Positions 48,202-57,506 of a stretch of 64,000 bases of DNA are shown one piece after another. The notes beneath the pieces are model-generated. The model was given only the letters and a program-made list of their open reading frames with translations, had not been told where the DNA came from and made no database searches. Every line of letters starts with the position of its first letter. Within the stretch, counting starts at the first letter, position 1. A program made the position numbers and the translations under genes. The stretch is from NCBI RefSeq assembly GCF_001659605.2, contig NC_035173.2:17152618-17216617 (forward strand), read 5' to 3'. The DNA comes from Manihot esculenta. Its lineage: Eukaryota > Streptophyta > Magnoliopsida > Malpighiales > Euphorbiaceae.

Positions 48202-49700
48202 TGAGGATCCTAACTAATGAAAACTAAGTGTGGTTGTTCTCCTATAAAATGCTCTGGTTTACTAGAGATGTTAAAGCTACTGGCAATAAATATTGCCTAG
48301 AGGAGAATCTGGAAAATTAGCTCTTCTCTTCATAATCAGTGTCTCACTAAAAGGACATTACTGTACGGTGCATGGAAATGCATGCTAGAATTCCTAACCT
48401 GTTGGACCTTGATGGCCTAAAACTTAGTTTCTTTAGGCTGGGTGTTGTCCCTTAACTTAGTTTTTGCACTCTTGAGCAATACCTGCCTGGCAGTTATTCC
48501 TTTGTTGATGATGCTAGCTGTTTGTGTTCCGCCTACTGAAGTTGGTCCTTCAGGGTTTTATAGGTTTGGTGCTTTGAATTGCTCAAGTAGTCTAATTGAT
48601 GAAGTTAAATATGCATAGACTAATTTAATTACTTTGTAACTGATGTTTCTCTCCCTACAATTTCAGATCCCGGTGCAAGTGCTGATCTTGCTGTGGTTTT
48701 AATGCAAGAAGGACTTGCACACATCTTACTTGTCGGTAAAAGGTAAGGTAATTATTTGATTTTTTTTGGTTCAGTTGTTTAAAAATAAATAATCACATAA
48801 ACATGAAGCAACAAAGCCTATAAGGAATGACTTCCACTCTACTTCATATCTTATTTTCTCGAATGTTTTTTTTATTGTCATGTTGTAAACTGTTATCCTG
48901 GTGCCTTATGGTGCTGTGACTAATACACTACAGCGTGACAGCTACTCGATCAAGGATAGAGACTTCAATTCCTCGAAAGCATGGCCCTGCCATTGCTGGT
49001 TATGAGTCGGTATGCTTCTTTTCTTCCAACACAGTGAATCCAAGTCATTTATATTTGAGTTGCTATTGGCTTGTCAATGTACTGGAGTTGTTATTACTGA
49101 TGTGGCTTCTATGGTTCTGCCTCCTTTTGCATGGATTCTAAGGATTCATGAATTTATCAGAAGTGCTTTAAAACTCTATGTTTTACATTTCTTGTTCTCC
49201 TTGCTGCAGGCATTGAATAAGTTCTTTGAGCATGTTTTACAGGTGAGCATTTGATTTGTATTTTATGTTAGTATGCCTCTACCTTGCTTCTGAATTCACA
49301 ATATGTTTCAGGAAAATTAAATACCTGAAGCACTTCTTCACCAGTTCTGATAGATTTTATCCATGTGTAGGCTTTCCTAAAGCATATTGATTTCAGTGTC
49401 ATTCGTTGTGCGGTGATTGCAAGCCCTGGTTTCACTAAGGTTTGCAATAAATATGCCATTCTCCTACACCCCCCCCCCCTGTTTTCATTCAACTTCCTAC
49501 TTGCTAATATGGCTTTGATCTCTTGTGAAATGATTTTTTTTTCTGCAGCAATATATACAATAGTCGAGTGTTTTATTCTTCAGGATCAGTTTCATCGTCA
49601 CTTATTGTTGGAGGCAGAGAGGGGACAGCTGAGACCCATTATTGAGAACAAGTCACGCATAGTGCAAGCTCAGGATACAAGTATGTTTGTTATCTTTGCT
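48202..49700 (+). pseudogene. Pelota fragment, second, longer copy
   Basis: Repeats the first copy and then goes on: exons at about 48667-48742, 48934-49009, 49210-49242, 49371-49439 ([20 protein letters not shown], then FTK) and 49584-49682 ([18 protein letters not shown], then [15 protein letters not shown]). All have plausible GT/AG borders and join in the order of the pelota gene, covering its central eRF1 domain 2. The N-terminal catalytic-like domain and the C-terminal domain are missing, and nothing continues it after 49700, so it is a captured piece. In living pelota the last exon would go on toward the YKHSL region; here the text after VQAQ diverges. Confidence 0.85.
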
Positions 49701-49985
49701 TCCAGTGTTAATAGTGGTTAAAACAATGAATGAAACTTTGCAGGGCAGAGGTATCAAGCATAATGGCATACTGGAATATGATGTTTTGGGATAAATTTCT
49801 TGAGCATATATACTTTATGTTTATATGGTACTGGATTTTCTTGTTAACTTGGTTATGCGCCCTGAAGTTTTTGCGGTGTCTTGTTTGATCGTTTGTTGTT
49901 CAGCGCTTTTCTTCTTTTATCTCCTTTTGCTCTATCGTTAACTTAATTTGCGTCTGTTTCTTACTATGTTTTTCTTTTCTTTTAG

Positions 49986-50124
49986 GTGTGACCAGGATTC
50001 TTATAAATCAAAGCAATTAGGGACGGTATTGGAACCAGAGGATGATTCTGATGTTCTAATTGAAGGTAAAAATGTCTACAAGTCATTTGGGGATAAGGAT
50101 ATACTGAGAGGTGTCAGCTTCAAG
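49986..50124 (+). pseudogene. TGD3-like chloroplast ABC ATPase exon
   Basis: A single exon-like block with AG before it and GT after it encodes SDVLIEGKNVYKSFGDKDIL and then RGVSFK, the start of an ABC nucleotide-binding domain. The wording best fits plant TGD3 (ABCI13), the ATPase of the TGD lipid importer in the chloroplast envelope. The Walker A exon that should follow is not there. The ABC call is firm; the TGD3 call is from recall and less sure. Confidence 0.65.
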
Positions 50125-50544
50125 GTGACTTTTGTTAGAAATTGATGCGTGTTCTCTTTCTATCTAATGGTTCTTTCTATTATTAGCATATATTCTTACA
50201 ACTGTTATGCACAGCATATTAACTCTTGATCAACATTCTTGTGGTAAACGTCGTTCTCTGTTCTGTTCACAATTCAACTTCTGAGTGATATTGAGCTATT
50301 GTTTTACTGCTTCTGCTTGTGGTTTGCCTATTGCACCAAACAATGTAAAAGAAATTACGGTAACAACTGGTTTTTGTTGAGCTAAGGCCTTTCATGTGAG
50401 ATTATAAAATTTGATTCAAAGTTGCATAATAAACTAACGACTCTTTTGAAGAATGAGCAAGGAATTAGGAACCAAGTATGGCTGTTAGATTACCTATGGA
50501 ATTGTTGTTTAATGATTACAAGCTTCCCTGAATTGTCCGGTGGA

Positions 50545-50938
50545 GGGGAAGGTTTCAACGTTTTTCTGTACTGGCCATGTTATTGTTTTGGTCTTGTACA
50601 CAATCTTGAGTTGCATCCAGCTCTTTTTAGATGTTTGACTTGGTTTATGGGGTTTATAATGGGAAAAGGGAAAAGAAAATCTTATTTCCTTTGTTTCAAT
50701 ATTATTAGTCAATAGTTCAACTAATGTGGTTAATTTGCATTGGGGAAGGTTTCAACGTTTTTCTGTACTGGCCATGTTATTGTTTTGGTCTTGTACACAA
50801 TCTTGAGTTGCATCCAGCTCTTTTTAGATGTTTGACTTGGTTTATGGGGTTTATAATGGGAAAAGGGAAAAGAAAATCTTATTTCCTTTGTTTCAATATT
50901 ATTAGTCAATAGTTCAACTAATGTGGTTAATTTGCATT
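50545..50938 (+). repeat. Perfect 197-bp tandem duplication
   Basis: 50545-50741 and 50742-50938 are the same from GGGGAAGGTTTCAACG to GGTTAATTTGCATT. No difference was noticed, so the duplication is recent. The sequence is non-coding as far as I can tell, probably intron of the captured gene. Confidence 0.9.
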
Positions 50939-51384
50939 CTTTTGCAAAAATTTGGGTTTACAGTAGAATATCTTAGTGACCAAAATCTTCTTCTTCACAT
51001 TTTTCAACTACGAGTTCTAATAACCAAATCACTCTTTTTTAAATTCCAGAACATCTTAATAGCCAAATCGATGACTATGAATAAGAAGGAAAATAGTGAA
51101 GGGTTACAATCTTCGACGCAAGTATTTAACATGAGAACCAACTATAGGATGTTAAATTTGATTAATTAAATATATAGAAATTATTTAAAATTTGCAAAAT
51201 TTCATCTCAGATGGTTGTTCTGCTTGCATAATTCTGAATATTGGTAGAGTTCATGGAAAGTTAATTTCTTTTCCTTCCCCTTTTTTTTCTCTTGTTGTGT
51301 TCTCCTTGTCATATTTTTGTCACTAATATTAATTATGAATTATTTTTAAGTTATTCATCTTGATTGTGAGTTTCAATCACGCAG

Positions 51385-52045
51385 GTCTTCCTGTTTACTT
51401 TATTGAGCCTCAACACCCTGACAAGTTCTTTTGGAGAGGGCAGTTTTACGGAGAACATGATGATTTCTATCGTTTTTCATTTTTCAGCCGTGCTGCACTT
51501 GAATTGCTTCTTCAAGCTGGCAAAAAAACCAGACATAATTCATTGCCATGACTAATTTAAAATTTGCTTCTGCCTTAATTTTCTTACAGTGCATGATCAT
51601 ACATTTTACAACTACGGAAAACTATATGAATGGGTCATTTGATTCTCTGTTTGGAGTTTTCTTGAATATTTGTTATTTTCTTTGTGAATGTGCATCCAAT
51701 CCTAGAAGTCTTTCATATTTTATTGAATACGTGGGCTGCATAACAAGAATGGTGCCACAGAAAGGTGTACACCGTATTAGACATGCAATATACCGTACCC
51801 TAGAGTTGGGAGGACAATTTCTACTACTTGGCTCAAGCCCAGTTGCACATGTATTTCTCTTTATGCTACTGAAAATATGCAATGCTCTGTACCTCTGTTT
51901 TGCGATTTTGTCAGATTTGTATTTAACATGCTATTATTGACTGTTATTCTGATGGATAAAAATGTTTCCCCGAGCAGGGATCGAATGGTGCTTTAGAACA
52001 TGCATTTAACCATTACAGGAACGATCCTGAGAACTGTAGCGACGA
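51385..52045 (+). pseudogene. Starch synthase 4-like fragment (GT5), frameshifted
   Basis: First exon block 51385-51551 encodes GLPVYFIEPQHPDKFFWRGQ, FYGEHDDFYRFSFFSRAALE and LLLQAGKK; a run of seven A at 51522-51528, one too many, shifts the frame just before what would be PDIIHCHD. A second block (about 51726-51855) encodes VGCITRMVPQKGVHRIRHAI and LELGGQFLLLGSSPVAHV, and a third piece at 51976-52030 encodes GALEHAFNHYRNDPEN. Order and wording match the glucosyltransferase domain of plant soluble starch synthases, nearest class IV, which start granules in plastids. Large parts between the blocks are gone, including the ADP-glucose-binding C-terminal region except the last piece. Confidence 0.8.
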
Positions 52046-52518
52046 TTTGATTTCAACTACCTTTAATTGTTTCATTTTCATGGAATTTTCTGTGGGAAAT
52101 TTATCCTTTCAGAGTAGAAGATGACAGTTCTTTTACAAGACAGTTGCAGAGAAGATGCACTTTTAGCATGCAAAAATTACATTATGCTTTGAATTAAATC
52201 ACAACAATTTACATATCATCACAGCGCAATATAATCTGAAGTTCAAACATAAAAACTCTCCTTTTTTTCTCATGTGGGTCATGGTACAAATTTCTGCAAG
52301 TGTGAGTAGACTAGGGATACCCAACTATAACTGGTGGTCTGAGGCTTGGTCTCTTATGTGGGTCGTGGTACAAATTTCTCCAATGTCCTACCTGCAGCTA
52401 CAAGGCTTTCGTCCTTTTCCAAGCCATTGGAAAGGTGTACAATCACTGTACCATTTCCTCATTTGATGTTTAAAAGTTAGTGAACGGATTCCAATTCATT
52501 TGATGAAATTGTTTTTTG

Positions 52519-53427
52519 CAAGGCAGTTTCTACTGAAGGCAGGGCCATGCAGAATGTAGGATTGACAGGCTTGACGTTTTGGTCGCCAAATGTTAACATT
52601 TTTCGTGATCCCAGATGGGGAAGAGGCCAAGAGGCCCCTGGTTAGAAGTCCATTTATTATTTTTCTTTTGTGTGCTTTTGAATTGTGATAATTCAGGTAA
52701 CAAAGCAAGACATGGAAGATACATTTCAACCTCCATTTAGAAGTTGTGTTCTTGATGGTAATGTTGCCAGTGTAATGTGTTCCTACAATCAGGTCAATGG
52801 TAAGCCAACATGTGCTGATCCAAATCTTCTTTCTGGGGTCATTCGAGGCGAATGGAAATTGAATGGGTATATATTCATTCTCCGAATTTTGAGTTTCATA
52901 GTTGATCATCTGGTTTGAATTTGGCTCGGTTTTTGCAGATACATAGTTTCTGACTGTGATTCAGTATATGAGTTCTTCAATGGACAACACTATACCAAAA
53001 CACCAGAAGAAGCTGCAGCTACAGCAATATTGGCAGGTAATGCTTGAAATGCTAATTTCTCGTTAAAGTTGATTATCAGGTTGCTTGTTAATTGCATTTT
53101 TTCCTTAAAAGAGGCTTAGTATTTATAATGAAATTGCAATTTTTTTTAATTTGATAGGTCTGGATCTCAATTGCTGGTGATTCTTAGGCCAGCACACTGA
53201 AGTCTTGGTCCCACTATGATGAGTCGATTATTGACAAGGCTGTCTCAAATAATTTTGCTACTATGATGAGACTTGGTTTTTTTTATGGTGATCCTACCAA
53301 GCAAATCTATGGAAATCTTGGTCCAAAACATGGTATCCACTATCATTCATGAACATGAGAGCAGATCCTTTGACGGGCTATCCAGGCAGAACCTACAGAT
53401 TTCATACTGGAGAAACTGTTTATTCAT
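52519..53427 (+). pseudogene. GH3 beta-D-xylosidase fragment
   Basis: Exon blocks: 52519-52640 ([20 protein letters not shown], then [20 protein letters not shown]), 52697-52867 ([46 protein letters not shown]) and 52939-53037 ([32 protein letters not shown]), then a decayed block with stops to 53330 ([26 protein letters not shown]) and a distant piece at 53341-53427 ([16 protein letters not shown]). The family removes xylose or arabinose from cell-wall polymers outside the cell. The nucleophile Asp of the SDCDS motif is retained, but the lid and second domain are mostly lost and the reading frame is broken. Confidence 0.85.
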
Positions 53428-53685
53428 CCAAGAGCTCCAAGCATAGCCCATCTGCAGTGAATCACTTCAAGCTCACGGTTCTTGACAAAAGTTTCTGAGT
53501 CAGCACAGAGACCAACAGTATCCCATCCATAGTCACCTGGGAACTCACTAGTCAAGTAAGACGGAAGCTCACTGGAGAATGGACATGGCCATTGCCCATG
53601 AGCTTAGGGGCAAAGGAGAAGAGCTTCACCGCCTTGCTAGTGGAAGTGGTGGGTCGAAAAGAGAAGGGGTCCAATGGGTATTAAT
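53428..53685 (-). pseudogene. LHC-II chlorophyll a/b-binding protein fragment, antisense
   Basis: On the minus strand, [17 protein letters not shown] (53650-53600) matches the end of an LHCB1-type transit peptide. After a deletion and frame change, [20 protein letters not shown] (about 53590-53530) runs on in frame through [16 protein letters not shown] and [10 protein letters not shown] to 53428, into the first membrane helix, where the Glu/Arg pair that binds chlorophyll sits. The mature N-terminus and helices two and three are missing. It abuts the xylosidase piece directly but points the other way. Confidence 0.85.
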
Positions 53686-53749
53686 AGATAGTTGGGGATG
53701 GATTTCCTTATTTCAGTGAAATCTACTTTCAGGATTCCATAAGAGGGGT

Positions 53750-54398
53750 ATTTAAATCTGTCACTTCATTGGAAGTTGTAGATTTTATTTGTTTGTTCTT
53801 TTTATCCTATATGATATTCTTTGGACCGCTAAATTCTTTTATTTATTTATTGTTCATATCGACGTTCCATATTTAGATTGATCGATCCATACTTTAATAA
53901 ATTTTCACATTAAAAAAAATTCTTTTTAATTCTTTTTATCAGTGTATGTAAATACTATCGGAAAGTATTAGAATGAATGAATAGACCCCTTATTAAAAAG
54001 TAATAAATTATATAACTTCTAAAATATAGTAAATTTCACCTCTTAAATGTTATTTTTTTATTTAAATTATAAATTTTTATTTTATTAATAATATATTTTT
54101 TATTAGATTACCATTATTTAATTTAAATAATTTAAAAAGGACTATTTATAATTCTAAGATCATAAATTCTTTTATTGAATAAATTTTTATATTATAATTT
54201 GATTTTACACAATATAGAAAAAATCAAACGTATAATTTATATGTATCGAATTACAGTAATTTTTAATATAATAATTTAGAATGAATTCTTTGAAATAAAA
54301 TTATTTTATAAAATTATTTAAAGTTCACACTTAAAATTATAAGATTAGTACATTTATCACTCTTGATATTCTGAGATCCAGAAAATAGAGTTTACAAT
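53750..54398. other. AT-rich sequence without genes
   Basis: Strongly AT-rich; no frame above chance and no termini of a known element recognised. It separates the gene-fragment mosaic from the gypsy block. Confidence 0.6.
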
Positions 54399-55815
54399 GT
54401 GAGTGTAAACTTGGCCTGGGAAGATCACGTCTTCCCCTTTTTATTCCTTTTCTTTGTCCTCTAGTAACGCATAACTGCCATCCTACTACAGTGTCACTTG
54501 TTCCTGTTACTCAGGCCCGTATGTACGGACGTGCCAGCGTACTTCTCTCTGTCAGGCGGCCATTTAATTTCCCCTGGCACGCATGCTAATAGAGCTGTGA
54601 GGTAGTTGGGCCTACTCTCCTACCTTCCATCACATCACCGGGCTAAGCTATCTTCTGGTGGACCGGCGCGTGGGGTCAGTCCGGTCCGCCTTAGTCACGG
54701 GCTGAAGTATGCAATGTTGGGCCGGTCTGCTTTAGAGGGTCCTGATGGGCTTTGGGCCTATGTTCTTCTCCAGGGTCCAGCCTCATCCCGGGTGTAAGAA
54801 GCCCGACGGTCATTAAGTGCCCCTTAACCTCCTCAGTAGTTATTTCATGAGTAATGAGGGGGTAAATCCCTAGGCCCCCATTATGACCATGCGGCTCGGG
54901 GGAGGCTCCTGTCAAAAACGTCATTTCTCTGCCTTTACTCTTTTCAAAATCAAACTCCCCATTTCTCTCTAGAATCTTCTTCTTGCTTTGCTCTCTGTAC
55001 TTTGTCTCTCTCATCTCCTGTAAAATTTCTTTGAGGTAGGTCTTTTGCTCTCTAATAGTTGTTCTTAGAATTCCTGATGTTGCAACTCTGAGGTCTAGCA
55101 TCACCTCTGCATCCCTCTCCAACTTCTTTTCTCGGGAATACCTAGATACCTCCCTCTACTGCATTAGGGCTCCTCACCGCAATGAGAGGATTGTTCTCGT
55201 CGTTCCTCCGCCACCAGGTTTGATTGATCCCCAACGGGATCGCAGCTTGATCTTTTTTGTTAAGCAACGCGATTTTTGTCTGCCTTCCCCTTTTCTCCCT
55301 TCTTCATTAAGGTTTTCCATTACTTTGGAGTAACCCCTCACATGCTCTCACCCAACTCCACTCTTTTTATGTGTTCCTTTGAATCAATCAGCTTGTACTA
55401 GGGTTTTACCCCCTCTGCTGTTTTATTTTCCACCTTTTTCTGTCTAGTCCGTGCTAGCCAGAGGTTCTATTATTTTGCTTGCTCCTCGAGGAGGGTTGTC
55501 AATCTTCTCGGGGTATAAGGACTCCATTAAAGGTTGGGTTGAAGGTTTCACAGTGGTAGAGCTAAAGGAATGTTCGGGAATAACTTGGGATGTGGACCTC
55601 TCCTAGAGGGATGTCCCCCCAAGTTGTAATGACCTTCCCCGGCTGCCCCTGGTAGACCAGATCTGTCTTCTCCAACTGACCTCTATCTCGAGGAAGTATG
55701 ATGTCGAGAAGTGCATGTTCGTGTCTAATCTTCGGGACTACCAGAAAGCTGGTATTTGTTTGTTTGATGCCTTTTGCCTTTTTCTTGTATTTGTTTCTAA
55801 CTGTGAGTTATTTTT
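54399..55815 (+). mobile_element. Gypsy-type LTR and leader, forward
   Basis: GC-rich compared with its left flank. Starts perhaps at TGTGAGTGTAAACTTGG (54399) and contains GGGCCGGTCTGC-type repeats, the TCATTAAGTGCCCCTTAACC block and CT-rich leader sequence from 54950. Text such as RIVLVVPPPPGLIDPQRD in a forward frame at about 55185-55245 and WVEGFTVVELKECSGITWD at about 55535 recalls the leader-region protein found in Tat-lineage gypsy elements, but it is full of stops. LTR limits are not proved because no partner LTR was found. Confidence 0.5.
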
Positions 55816-56202
55816 TTGTTTTTCGCAGCCTCTTCTGCATCGATGGACAAGATTAAGCCCCCTAAGAACTTCACGATGTCCTGGGAAAATATGAAGGCCA
55901 CCTTGAAGGCCTTTCGGGCTGGTCGATTTGTGGAAAACGTGACCCGAGAGGTTTTTCACGCCATCTCCCCTCTTATGGCTGGCCGGACTACTTCTCCTGC
56001 CCCTGCTTCATCTCGAGCACTAGTGCCTGCCCCTAAGGGCTCTCGTTCTGTAGACTCCAAGGCTTCCACCCAAGGCAGGACTCCGGGCTCCTCCAAGTCC
56101 CCTGTGGCTCCAAGGCCCAAGTTGACATCCACTCCAGCTTCCTAGGAGCCCATCACTATCAAGAAATCTACGGAGGGTGGTTCCAAGGGAGGGGCTGAGG
56201 TT
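55816..56202 (+). pseudogene. Tat-type gypsy leader-region protein, C-terminal part
   Basis: Open from about 55816 to TAG at 56143 and then open again to 56226. It has a helical stretch KIKPPKNFTMSWENMKATLK and a Pro/Ser/Lys-rich tail (PAPKGSRSVDSKASTQG). The sequence goes straight into the integrase repeats at 56203, which are read on the other strand, so the two elements are joined by a rearrangement. The role of the protein is not known to me. Confidence 0.4.
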
Positions 56203-57506
56203 TCTCCTTCTGCAGCACAACCTAAGTAGAAGGGATCTGTAGCTCGATGGGGACTACTGCTTCGGTGTCGAATGCCAATGCAAACGGTGTTTCCTTCATG
56301 GGTGTCCGAGGAGTAGTCCGGAGCGCCCAAAGAATTCTGTTGAGCTCAGCTGTCTAGTTCTTCCTCGCTTCATCCAGCCACTTCTTTAGTCCCTAAAGGA
56401 TGGGTCGGTTTGTGACTTCCGTCTGGCCGTTTGTTTGGGGATGGGCTACCGAGGAGAACTTGTGCCAGATGTCCATGTTTCTTGTAAAATCCTTGAAGGA
56501 TTTGCAGTTGAACTGCTTGCTGTTGTCTGATATAAGTGTCCTCAGTATCTCAAATCTGCAAATGATGTTGCCCTAGACGAAGTCTATCACTTTCCGTGTT
56601 GTAATGGTGGGCACAGCTTCATCCTCAAGCCAATTGATCTCCTTCTGCAGCACAACCTAAGTAGAAGGGATCTGTAGCTCGATGGGGACTACTGGTTCGG
56701 TGTCGAATGCCAATGCAAACGGTGTTTCCTTCGTGGGTGTCCGAGTAGTAGTCCGGAGCGCCCAAAGAATTCTGTTGAGCTCAGCCGTCTAGTTCTTCCT
56801 CGCTTCATCCAGCCACTTCTTTAGTCCCTAAAGGATGGGTCGGTTTGTGACTTCCGTCTGGCCGTTTGTTTGGGGATGGGCTACCGAGGAGAACTTGTGC
56901 CAGATGTCCATGTTTCTTGTAAAATCCTTGAAGGATTTGCAGTTGAACTGCTTGCTGTTGTCTGATATAAGTGTCCTCAGTATCTCAAATCTGCAAATGA
57001 TGTTGCCCTAGACGAAGTCTATCACTTTCCGTGTTGTAATGGTGGGCACAGCTTCATCCTCAAGCCAATTGATCTCCTTCTGCAGCACAACCTAAGTAGA
57101 AGGGATCTGTAGCTCGATGGGGACTACTGGTTCGGTGTCGAATGCCAATGCAAATGGTGTTTCCTTGGTGGGTGTCCAAGGAGTAGTCCGGAGCGCCCAA
57201 AGAATTCTGTTGAGCTCAGCCGTCTAGTTCTTCCTCGCTTCATCCAGCCACTTCTTTAGTCCCTGAAGGATGGGTCGGTTTGTGACTTCCGTCTGGCCGT
57301 TTGTTTGGGGATGGGCTACCGAGGAGAACTTGTGCCAGATGTCCATGTTTCTTGTAAAATCCTTGAAGGATTTGCAGTTGAACTGCTTGCTGTTGTCTGA
57401 TATAAGTGTCCTCAGTATCTCAAATCTGCAAATGATGTTGCCCTAGACGAAGTCTATCACGTTCCGTGTTGTAATGGTGGGCACGGCTTCAGCCTCAGGC
57501 CAATTG
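56203..57506 (-). repeat. Three tandem 435-bp copies of a gypsy integrase segment
   Basis: Units 56203-56637, 56638-57072 and 57073-57506 start with TCTCCTTCTGCAGCACAACC and differ at only a few positions. The minus-strand text holds LRTLISDNSKQFNCKSFKDF, FSSVAHPQTNGQTEVTNRP and EAVVPIELQIPST, the core of a Ty3/gypsy integrase. The unit is 145 codons long and so keeps phase, but each has stop codons (for example before GLKKWLDEA and after ELQIPST). Confidence 0.9.

Noticed and set aside
54606..55122. Frames of 63 and 143 codons in the forward LTR
   Set aside because: Opposite-strand and out-of-frame readings of GC-rich LTR sequence; no family resemblance.
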